NCBI GenBank assembly: GCA_020723045.1
Contig: DYJQ01000004.1
Span: 11,911-30,530, forward strand
From: Candidatus Micrarchaeum sp.
Lineage (GTDB): Archaea > Micrarchaeota > Micrarchaeia > CAILAH01
Direction of reading: 5' to 3'
Length of the DNA: 18,620 nt
Part shown: positions 8,201 to 14,678 of the stretch, piece by piece
How positions within the stretch are numbered: the stretch's first letter is position 1
Layout: the number at the start of each line of letters is the position of its first letter
Program-made: the position numbers and the translations under genes
The notes under the pieces: model-generated
What the model was told of the DNA's origin: nothing
Databases searched by the model: none
The model's input: only the letters and a program-made list of their open reading frames with translations

Positions 8201-11200
8201 TCTTTTGAGCACCCTCTCGCCAGTCTCCTTTCTCTCAACCATATAGTTAACGAGTTGGTCCGCAGGGCCCATTGTTTCATAAGGCCTCTCCTTTCCTATT
8301 GCTCTGTAATTGCCCTTAGCCTCCTGTATCCACGGGAACTTCTCCCCAGCCTCATACGACAAGGATAATGCAGGGTAGAGCACACCAAATCCCTCAAGCC
8401 TCCCGTAGAATCCCAAGTAATTCTGTGCCATACTCTTTCGCTCATTCTCACCAATATCCGTTCTCCGACTCTCTAACTCGTCCATTACCTCCTTAACCAG
8501 CTGCTCCCTCTTGTGGGCGAGTTCTTTCGTCACTATTCTTAACAGTGCGTTTACCTCATTCTCAGTAGGGTCAACAAACCCCTTAACTGCAACATGCTTC
8601 ACCCCGTTGATAACCTTCTCAACATAGAGGTCTTCATACGCAATCCCACCGCAATCATTATATCCCGACTTTTTCCCCTCCTTAACCATCTTGAAGAACC
8701 TCATGAGTGCAGGCATCAAAACACTCTTGACGTCTTTATCCATTCTAACGAGCACTTCCTGTGCCCTATAATAATTTAAGTATTTCCTAACTGGCTCATT
8801 TCCTTTGCCCTGTCCTTCCAGTACATTTTTTATTCTCTCCTCGAGCTGCGACCACATTTGCGTGCGCTCCTCTTCGTTGAATGCCTCATTAAACACTCTT
8901 AGGAGGGCTGTTACATCCCTTTCTGTTGGGTTAACAACATCTCCTACGGTAACCTCCTCTCTCCCATTAACTGTTCTCGTAGCATACAAATATTTCCTCT
9001 CTTTAGTTTTACTTGCCTCACTCTTGAATAATCCCATGAGTGCAGGATAGAGCACGCTGTTGATTTCACTCTCATCCGCTAACAGGGCAGTTTGGTCAAT
9101 GTCATTTACTATCCTCAACTCATTATTGATTTTCAGTATGCCCCATCTGTGTACCCCAGTATTGTTATACTCAATGCCCCTCAGCATCATCTCATTATAA
9201 GCATCCTTTTCGCTCTCACTCTTGTTTGCCAGGTATACTATATCCTGCTCCAACCCCGATGGCTTGGTGACGCCAATCATTCTATCGAGTGCACGCATCT
9301 TCGCCCACTCAACTATGGCCTCCTCCATAAGGTTTCCTTTCGCAATATCCTTCTGCAGTTTCGAGATATTATCTTGAGAATTTGCATCCTCATTGATGTG
9401 GTCAAGTGTTTTAGCAATGTCCCCAGCCACCTTTTCCGTTACTTGAGCCCCATTCTCTGTGAGCACCTCTACCAACGAGTTGAGTGTGCGCTCACGCACC
9501 GTACTCTTTCTTCTCTCCGCTTCATCCTGCATTATCACAGAACCGGTTATGGAATCAATGTATGCAAGCTCTCGCGCAAAATACCTGCTCAGCCTCTCAA
9601 ATTGCCTCCTGTCCATTGTGGATGGCAGTATGCCCCTGCTGTCCAGGTATTCAATCAGACGTGAGAACACCCTGCTGTGCAGAAGGAAGTAGAACATCTC
9701 CGGGTCGTTCTTTATATCTTCAAGCCTTTCACTGTACCTTCCGCCGTATTCGACAAATTCTGCATGCGTCTCTCTTATCTTATCATAATCCTCAATCCCA
9801 CTCTTCTCTTTGAAATATCTCATACCCGCCGTGAACCCTTCATTTCTGCACTTCTCCAGCACCTCCTCCTCAATAAACTCACCAAGCTCAATATATCTCC
9901 GTACCTCATCATTCTGCTCGACTACAAGCAGGCCGTACCTCTCGGGATTTTGTGAAAGTTTTCGTGCTATTTCTATAATATCTTCTGCTTTTTCAAGCAC
10001 ATCATTCCTGTATATATTGATTGTATCTACAAGGTTATTAGCTTCCTTCATAGCATCTGTATTTTCCAGCTCAAGGCTCTTTGCCTTATTTCTTATCATT
10101 TCATATCTCTTAAACAAGTCGCGCTCTGCCACAACCTTCCCGTAGAATCTATCGAATACATCCTTATTATTTATTTGCCTCTCAATTTCTCTGAGCAGGA
10201 GATGGTTGGCCGCATTCACCACCTCACGCATAAGGTTTGTGGAATACAAGTATGCCTCTACATTACTCTTGACTATATCTGGCAGCAGGGGCTCTGTCTT
10301 CTTCTCTCTCAGCTTCATGAGTTTTTGTATATATTCATTGTCGAGTTCTTCTATCTTCTTCCTCTCATCTACAGTAAGCACTTTTCCTACAGCTCCACTT
10401 ATGTGTTCCTCTCTTTTCCTTTCAATCTCTTTTAGTTCATTCTCAGCAGTCCTAATCTCTTTCCTTTTCTTATAGTACTTGATGGGTGCATACACAAAGC
10501 CGCGTATGTTGTCCGCAACATTTACGGCATAGCCAACAATTGGAATCATCTGAGTAGTTCTTCTCCATTCAGATATGGTGCCCTTTGCGTCGGTAAGCCC
10601 CTTCTGTCTCATATGGATTAAGTCTGAGGCGTGCTGCATCTGCGCGAATAGTTTGGCCATCTCAAGGCCTCTGGGCAGCTTCTCCTTAAACTTATTACTT
10701 GGAGCAGGCATTTTCACCCATATCTTTGCAATATCTCTTGCAATATCATCGCTAGCTATCTCACGTGCCTTGGAATAAAGAAAATTTCCTATCTTTTCAT
10801 ACATATTAAGCGTGAGGTCCCTCTCAATGGCAATCGCCCTTATCGTATCAACATTTGCCGTTCTCGACCGAAGAATCTCTTTAAACTGCCTTTTTATGTT
10901 TTCAATCCCATCATTCAATTCTCTGCGTATCTCTTTCTTATTCTTATCCTTCATTGCTGCACTCTCTTCCTTATTCCCACTGCTCTCTTCATTATTCTTA
11001 TTCTTCTTTGCTGCACTCTCTGCAATCTGCTTTGCACTTTTATCTATGAGATCGTTAAGCTCGGTCTTGGCGTGCTTCGTCCACTTCCTCATACCGCGCA
11101 GTTTATCCTCCTCAATCTTGAGGCGGATCTCTGGCTTCCTTCTCGCCGCGGGCAGTCTGGGTGTGGTGATATCCAACAGCCTGAATGGGTCAGTACCCGA

Positions 11201-11791
11201 GGCGTAGAGCCCTGCAATCAAGAATCCAATAAATACAAAGAACATCATGCACACATTGGCCTTGTCCCCATCACTCATTGTCTCTTCTGCAACTTTTGCA
11301 ACCGGTTCTGCCAAGTTCTTAGCAGTACTCGCACACACACTCCCCGCATTGCTCTTGGATGCCTTGTATGGATCATGACCATTAAACTGCGCCTCCACCT
11401 CTGCACACCCAAATGTATTGGACGTCACAACTTTTGATATATTCACCTTAACGCTATATTGCCCGTATTCATTTGTAATTTTTGAAAATTCCTCCTCACC
11501 TACCGTTAGCACTACTGTTTTTGATGGTAAGGGTATAAGTGCAATGTTGGTGGCCACCATCTTGCCCCCAATTATCGCACTCGTCTCCTCTTTAGTACTC
11601 GCTATGTTCTCATGCACTTCATAAAGGGTCACTGTAAAATTATATTCATCCCCGCCGAGGTAGTGCGTTTGTATTTCGATTTCTGTAACAATCTTATCCT
11701 CCCCAAATGGTGTAATGAGCTTGGGCGAGGCTATCGCTGAAATGAACAGGAAAACTGCAAACAGCAAAAACACTCTCAACCTCGGGACCAT
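5279..11791 (-). CDS. giant membrane-anchored coiled-coil protein of unknown function (2,170 aa)
   Basis: No family is recognised. Residues about 6-23 form a signal peptide or anchor. Residues 24-180 form a beta-rich probable extracellular domain with Cys130 and Cys154. A TM segment covers about 181-198, followed by a basic stretch. Long charged helical and coiled-coil regions fill most of 225-1690, with weakly hydrophobic patches near 420 and 1225. A duplicated unit spans about 911-1135. The C-terminal 350 residues are Gly/Pro/aromatic-rich, with hydrophobic stretches near 1835-1865 and 2096-2120, and end in a basic Arg-rich helix. The frame can start at GTG 11794 or the adjacent ATG 11791. 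A TATA-like box centred near 11817 favours a leaderless start at either. The downstream lipoprotein is likely in the same transcript. Coding status is firm from 6.5 kb of open frame; function is unknown. Confidence 0.85.
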   Translation of the reverse strand: MVPRLRVFLLFAVFLFISAIASPKLITPFGEDKIVTEIEIQTHYLGGDEYNFTVTLYEVHENIASTKEETSAIIGGKMVATNIALIPLPSKTVVLTVGEEEFSKITNEYGQYSVKVNISKVVTSNTFGCAEVEAQFNGHDPYKASKSNAGSVCASTAKNLAEPVAKVAEETMSDGDKANVCMMFFVFIGFLIAGLYASGTDPFRLLDITTPRLPAARRKPEIRLKIEEDKLRGMRKWTKHAKTELNDLIDKSAKQIAESAAKKNKNNEESSGNKEESAAMKDKNKKEIRRELNDGIENIKRQFKEILRSRTANVDTIRAIAIERDLTLNMYEKIGNFLYSKAREIASDDIARDIAKIWVKMPAPSNKFKEKLPRGLEMAKLFAQMQHASDLIHMRQKGLTDAKGTISEWRRTTQMIPIVGYAVNVADNIRGFVYAPIKYYKKRKEIRTAENELKEIERKREEHISGAVGKVLTVDERKKIEELDNEYIQKLMKLREKKTEPLLPDIVKSNVEAYLYSTNLMREVVNAANHLLLREIERQINNKDVFDRFYGKVVAERDLFKRYEMIRNKAKSLELENTDAMKEANNLVDTINIYRNDVLEKAEDIIEIARKLSQNPERYGLLVVEQNDEVRRYIELGEFIEEEVLEKCRNEGFTAGMRYFKEKSGIEDYDKIRETHAEFVEYGGRYSERLEDIKNDPEMFYFLLHSRVFSRLIEYLDSRGILPSTMDRRQFERLSRYFARELAYIDSITGSVIMQDEAERRKSTVRERTLNSLVEVLTENGAQVTEKVAGDIAKTLDHINEDANSQDNISKLQKDIAKGNLMEEAIVEWAKMRALDRMIGVTKPSGLEQDIVYLANKSESEKDAYNEMMLRGIEYNNTGVHRWGILKINNELRIVNDIDQTALLADESEINSVLYPALMGLFKSEASKTKERKYLYATRTVNGREEVTVGDVVNPTERDVTALLRVFNEAFNEEERTQMWSQLEERIKNVLEGQGKGNEPVRKYLNYYRAQEVLVRMDKDVKSVLMPALMRFFKMVKEGKKSGYNDCGGIAYEDLYVEKVINGVKHVAVKGFVDPTENEVNALLRIVTKELAHKREQLVKEVMDELESRRTDIGENERKSMAQNYLGFYGRLEGFGVLYPALSLSYEAGEKFPWIQEAKGNYRAIGKERPYETMGPADQLVNYMVERKETGERVLKRRADKNWLRSFYDWLAIQAGSFIGGQYIGTMAEAAASVVVYTRHAEFIKRGVSGYTGMLSSINDIEDLSKNVLKNEGLAKKLLDIYKWRVVQEKEHEMKDEDFSALKESINPKKLLNDLIAEAEKTKEEYEIQLGRITDDKKSMVPGDPHYERLSRIETEINTEINGLKNAINSVNKANLDFWEDTDRVIEAFSDHVGSYLMMEGLNDMNTKSRYWFEQYRQQLNACEEDKKLIEGKVKEVVEDIRGVLNELPNYADEHDTLEKMGERIDKIAGEIKSVYALLGNAKNALQQYQNELANAGRDTTDVRREKNHIGKLLGEIDNAETLLNNGINEISSLSSQLSTQADNKKTLIDSTEDINPENILERFGNILERFGNIRESLGDGGAVITPLTNAHNNLQNTVSTLEKVVNGLNNIASALSKINDKRVQNAMETIKNVSSKLENSRGAIGRESAAFADIEGRIKSEYRPSLNAVKEMLAVDIRPKVVSLNNRYKDLKEMEKRLDADMKISLLVSRPTKFSWLKRTKYFTEFVKSLFHYNKAKAAEYDSHITPSGIATPKNDLVKEVFEYSNKVKQAGAQRSELEKIVDARMRNMAFIVDKFLDYAQAQYSSMRAGMHGRVGAFGLDISGIAGFQFSGPIASSLIQSMGTYGKYANKGWFTAVLLSYPIMKAQQMYKRRYAMLMKFSNIPAVYAPMGKGQDSISLLQAYLYTMFKNKVARMGESLRATAAGLPPRTYFPYLLTANPYGEVRMSEFMEIMFGGLVGFKSTPRGPRDIINYELYKPNDLVMDFKDMIYTMKEGRSMKKTPEHLMDVGIYGSAANTKFIAGREIEYFPSALGTGATMYPQRTFNMFNYNPHLSLPGMRYTAYGDIYRRTQKPVTVATEMIQLTALSKREHLLPMVFMPSVMLAATGMWPPLAMLMVYGYRRGLFGFAKKSWYFAKEHIHPETDMWIRRRIERRLMSGMYFGGEGSYIE
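7070..7111. repeat. 21-bp perfect tandem duplication inside the giant gene
   Basis: TATATTCCCAAATCTTTCCAG occurs twice head to tail (7070-7090 and 7091-7111). It keeps the frame and encodes two copies of the heptad-like unit N-I-L-E-R-F-G within a coiled-coil region. This looks like recent slippage or duplication, because both copies are identical at the DNA level. Confidence 0.85.
8395..9063 (-). repeat. tandem duplicated ~110-residue unit within the giant protein
   Basis: Two divergent protein repeats lie back to back. Unit 1 (about residues 911-1018) starts SVLYPALMGLFK, contains VNGREEVTVGDVVNPTE, then VTALLRVF, and ends near LNYYRAQEVL. Unit 2 (about 1020-1135) starts SVLMPALMRFFK, contains INGVKHVAVKGFVDPTE, then VNALLRIV, and ends near LGFYGRLEGFG. 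A third start, VLYPALSLSY, follows at about 1137. The copies match at protein level but have diverged in DNA, so the duplication is old. Each unit looks like a helical bundle with a central beta hairpin. Confidence 0.75.
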
Positions 11792-11808
11792 CACTAAAAC
11801 TTATGGTG

Positions 11809-11825
11809 TTTTTATTATATATATG
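11809..11825 (-). promoter_or_regulatory. TATA-box promoter of the giant gene
   Basis: The minus strand reads CATATATATAATAAAAA, centred about 26 bp before the ATG at 11791 and 23 bp before the alternative GTG at 11794. This is the spacing of a leaderless archaeal promoter. It separates the giant gene from the upstream carS operon, whose last stop codon is at 11859. Confidence 0.6.
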
Positions 11826-11858
11826 TTGTTCTCCCCTTTTTTAAGGCCTCTTCCCCTT

Positions 11859-12575
11859 CTACCCTCTTGCCAGCCTCCCCCTTATACCGGGGAGTTTGAG
11901 TTCAGAAAAGACCTTTTTGAGCGTCTCATGTGTTGGTGTGGCCGAGTAGCCGAGGACATTTGCAACCACAATAAACTTAGCCGCATTCTTCCCATACTCC
12001 GCAAAAAGCTCTGCCAGTGCGCCCATGCTCTTCCTTTTCTTGCCTATTTTCTTCTCCAGCTCTGTTGTGACGGCCGCCTCAGGGTATTTCAACTCCATGT
12101 ATTTAGCCAGCACCGATGCCCTCACACCGAGCATGAACGCAGCTACCTCTCTTGGGGTTGTATCTGGCTGTACACTCATCTTCTTTACCGCAACCCATTC
12201 CTTCTCATCACACACAAAAAATAACTTATTTTTGAATCTTGCGGGTGTTGTACCAACAGTATTATTATTTTTTGGTATAATCCCGCCGGCACTATCATAA
12301 TACCTCTCAACAAGTGCTTCAAACACTATAGATTCGCATAGGGGCCTGTAATCCGCACCGCACGCATCACGAGGCATCTTTATCCCTTGTAGTGCTGCGA
12401 TCATATCCGCCCCCTCTGCATCCATTGCCATACTCCTTATCTTCTCTACATCTATCCCCAGAACCTTATAGGGCAGGTGGCCGATAGCAGTGTATACCCC
12501 GCCAAGCCCGTCGAGCAAACGCGTGCTCTCATAATATACACCCACATCGTTATAATCCATGTTCAGCCGTATCAT
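11859..12575 (-). CDS. DUF2666-like archaeal protein of unknown function
   Basis: The 238-residue protein lacks signal peptide and TM segments, so it is probably cytosolic and mostly helical. The central stretch DEKEWVAVKKMSVQPDTTP (about 122-140), followed by EVAAFMLGVRASVLAKYMEL, recalls the archaeal DUF2666 family, whose role is not known. This match is from memory and not certain. A basic KKIGKKRKS cluster lies near residue 175. The first half may be a diverged copy of the second. Its ATG overlaps the stop of the preceding kinase-like gene in an ATGA (12572-12575), showing translational coupling in the carS operon. That gives the best hint of function: something linked to nucleotide or lipid-precursor metabolism, by inference only. 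Confidence 0.82.
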   Translation of the reverse strand: MIRLNMDYNDVGVYYESTRLLDGLGGVYTAIGHLPYKVLGIDVEKIRSMAMDAEGADMIAALQGIKMPRDACGADYRPLCESIVFEALVERYYDSAGGIIPKNNNTVGTTPARFKNKLFFVCDEKEWVAVKKMSVQPDTTPREVAAFMLGVRASVLAKYMELKYPEAAVTTELEKKIGKKRKSMGALAELFAEYGKNAAKFIVVANVLGYSATPTHETLKKVFSELKLPGIRGRLARG

Positions 12576-13156
12576 TTTACCCCCTCATCTGCCACAACTG
12601 TTTTAATGAACTCCTCACACTTAGCTATGAATCCATCAATACTCCCATCATTGACAATCATCTTATCTGCGAGTGCAATGGCTTTTGATATTCCATAACC
12701 GAGCTCAATCTCCTCACTCCACAGGAATTCATCATAAGTCTTAGGGTCATCAATCTTCCTCTCCCTGTTTATAACCCTCTCAAACCTCACCCGAGGCGGC
12801 GAGTGTATCGCAAGCAGTATAACATTATTTTCACCAAACGTCTCCCTAAACATTCTTATCTCGTACATCCCTCTAATCCCCACTATCACAAGCACATCAC
12901 TGCTAACCTTCTCTTTTTGTATCTTCTCTACCATCCTCTCTGCTACCACACTCTTGCCGAACTTCTCCCTTATGCCCTTTGCATACTCGCGCATTGTATT
13001 GTTGTTTATAATAACATTCTCGTTGTTCATCATTTCCACAACAATACTACTCATCTCATATACAGGATACCCTTTAGACCTCACAAGTTGTCCGAATACG
13101 GTCTTGCCGCACCCTCTCATTCCCGTAACACACACTATTTTCAACAAATCACCCAA
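12572..13156 (-). CDS. UPF0200-type P-loop nucleoside/dephospho-CoA kinase-like protein
   Basis: The 194-residue product has a Walker A motif GMRGCGKT (12-19) right after the first beta strand. A LVIVGIRGMYEI segment (89-100) matches the 'GIRS' region of UPF0200. AIHSPPRVRFERV (116-128), DDPKTYDEF (136-144) and an ALADKMIVNDGS end (161-172) match the archaeal UPF0200/AAA_18 family, which is related to dephospho-CoA and adenylate kinases. The substrate is unproven. The start is ambiguous: no ATG or GTG lies near the N-terminus. TTG at 13156, 13147 or 13144 are candidates, the later two giving the usual family start just before KIVCVTG. GGGTGAT (13148-13154) could pair with the 16S tail. It lies 3 bp after carS and overlaps the next gene by 4 bp. 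Confidence 0.86.
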   Translation of the reverse strand: MGDLLKIVCVTGMRGCGKTVFGQLVRSKGYPVYEMSSIVVEMMNNENVIINNNTMREYAKGIREKFGKSVVAERMVEKIQKEKVSSDVLVIVGIRGMYEIRMFRETFGENNVILLAIHSPPRVRFERVINRERKIDDPKTYDEFLWSEEIELGYGISKAIALADKMIVNDGSIDGFIAKCEEFIKTVVADEGVK

Positions 13157-13159
13157 CCT

Positions 13160-13687
13160 TTACCACGGCACCTTCTTCAGGCCCATTCTATTCGCAACTA
13201 TATTCATCGCCCTGTGCATTACATACGTGAACAAAAGGATGAATAGCACACTCTCCGGCAACAGTATATCTGGGGTTTGCACCGAAAGCACAGGGTATGC
13301 ACATGCAATCGCGAGCACTATGAACAGCAGCTGGTCCATCACCAGCGATGGCCTTCCCCTCTCCACATTGAGCCGTCTCTTCACAAAACTTCCTATGATA
13401 TCACCGGCCATTGCACCGCAACTCGAGAGTATGGCAATTGTAAGCAGTGTACCTTCACCAACAGCATACGCCTCAACAAACCCAGCTGTAAACCCCGCAA
13501 CAAGCCCCGCAACAAGCCCTCTTATGGTCTTGCCGTCGCCCAATATTCTCCTCCCGTCCCATGTGCGCCTCCCCAAATCGATGGGTGCACCGCCACCTAA
13601 AACGACAGGTGCTGCGTTGGCCACGTATGGCGGGATCAGAAAAAGCAGGATGTGAATCAGATCAAAGCCCACATCCCATTTTAGCAT
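13160..13687 (-). CDS. carS: CDP-archaeol synthase (CTP:2,3-di-O-geranylgeranyl-sn-glycerol-1-phosphate cytidyltransferase)
   Basis: The 175-residue membrane enzyme activates the archaeal diether lipid with CTP to give CDP-archaeol, the precursor for polar headgroups. It matches the CarS/DUF46 family throughout: YVANAAPVVLGGGAPID (21-37), WDGRRILGDGKTIRGL (43-58) and AGDIIGSFVKRR (94-105), then GRPSLVMDQL (111-120). Hydrophobic segments lie near 8-28, 58-75, 80-100, 117-135 and 143-160, and length is normal for the family. The ATG at 13687 heads a three-gene operon with the P-loop kinase-like and DUF2666-like genes. It is divergent from sppA across a 44-bp AT-rich gap. This gene is direct evidence that the window is archaeal. 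Confidence 0.94.
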   Translation of the reverse strand: MLKWDVGFDLIHILLFLIPPYVANAAPVVLGGGAPIDLGRRTWDGRRILGDGKTIRGLVAGLVAGFTAGFVEAYAVGEGTLLTIAILSSCGAMAGDIIGSFVKRRLNVERGRPSLVMDQLLFIVLAIACAYPVLSVQTPDILLPESVLFILLFTYVMHRAMNIVANRMGLKKVPW

Positions 13688-13694
13688 GGATGAA

Positions 13695-13710
13695 TTTTAT
13701 ATTAATTAAT
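13695..13710 (+). promoter_or_regulatory. TATA-like promoter of sppA in the carS-sppA divergent gap
   Basis: TTTTATATTAATTAAT is centred about 29 bp before the sppA ATG (13732), so the transcript would have almost no leader. The same 44-bp gap must also drive carS on the other strand. A second box, TATTTTATG on the minus strand near 13719-13727, is the better candidate for that. Confidence 0.5.
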
Positions 13711-13731
13711 GCTCTGGCATAAAATAGACTC

Positions 13732-14673
13732 ATGAAAAAAGAGGTAGGTTTCTCGCTAATTGGGATTGCAGTATTCGTGCTCATAGTGATTGCAGTCGCT
13801 ATTGTCGCTATTGCCGCACTGGGTCAGATGACGGGCATTCTTCTATTTTCAAAACCGTGCATTGCCGAGGTAAGGGTTGATGATTTCATATCGGATAGCG
13901 CTGGAGAGGAAAGTATTTTCTCGCCTGCACCGCCACCCACCTCGCACGATATAATAAATATGCTCGACGAGGCAAACTCAAGGGATGATATTAAGGCAAT
14001 CGTGCTATACATCGACTCGCCCGGCGGGGAGGTGATTGCGAGTAGGGAGATTTACGAGAGTGTGCGCGACTCCAAAAAGCCGGTTGTTGCATACTTCAGG
14101 AACGTTGCGGCTTCTGGCGGGTATTATGCGGCCGCAGGGGCGGATTATATAATCTCAGAACCGGAGACGATAACGGGGAGTATCGGCGTGAGGGTATCCA
14201 CTCTATCGCTGGCTGGCCTTTTCAACACACTCGGCATAAACTATACCACCATCGCCTCAGGTGATAAGAAGGATATGGGCGATATAGGCCGCAACCTTAC
14301 AGAACAAGAGGGCATGTTGCTGAAGGAATTCATCGATGAAGTTTTCAGTAATTTCAGGGATGATGTTTATGAAGGGAGGAAGGGCCATGCACGCTTCTCG
14401 CGGAATGGATTGAATGAGGTGCTCGACGGGCGCATAATCTCTGGCAGGAAGGCATATTCTCTCGGGCTTGTTGATGAGCTGGGGAATGATGAGCGGGCTT
14501 ATGAGAAAGCGGCAGAGCTTGCAAATGTGAGCGATAACTATGAAAAATGCCCGCTTTCAAAACAGAAAGGAATATTCCAATCTTTCATGGAAAGTGCGCT
14601 CAGTGGCCTAAACATAAATGTGAACATTGGCGGGATTGGAAGTAAGGAACGGGTAATTGTGAGTTATACCTAA
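13732..14673 (+). CDS. sppA: signal peptide peptidase SppA (serine protease, family S49)
   Basis: The 313-residue membrane-anchored protease degrades signal peptides left in the membrane after secretion. A single N-terminal TM segment (about 8-32) is followed by the S49 domain, single-domain length as in Bacillus-type SppA. Visible motifs are the oxyanion region IDSPGG (94-99), nucleophile Ser128 in AASGGYYAAAGAD, and TGSIGV (148-153). The probable catalytic Lys180 is in SGDKKDMG, and the family's DGRIISGRKAYSLGLVDELG run is at 232-251. The active site faces the cell exterior in known homologues. The start ATG fits the TATA box spacing. Its stop is 5 bp from that of the opposing gene. Confidence 0.95.
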   Translation: MKKEVGFSLIGIAVFVLIVIAVAIVAIAALGQMTGILLFSKPCIAEVRVDDFISDSAGEESIFSPAPPPTSHDIINMLDEANSRDDIKAIVLYIDSPGGEVIASREIYESVRDSKKPVVAYFRNVAASGGYYAAAGADYIISEPETITGSIGVRVSTLSLAGLFNTLGINYTTIASGDKKDMGDIGRNLTEQEGMLLKEFIDEVFSNFRDDVYEGRKGHARFSRNGLNEVLDGRIISGRKAYSLGLVDELGNDERAYEKAAELANVSDNYEKCPLSKQKGIFQSFMESALSGLNINVNIGGIGSKERVIVSYT

Positions 14674-14678
14674 ACAAT

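Noticed and set aside
12954..13655. 233-residue plus-strand open frame across the kinase-like and carS genes
   Set aside because: Both overlapping minus-strand genes have clear family motifs, so this frame is a shadow.
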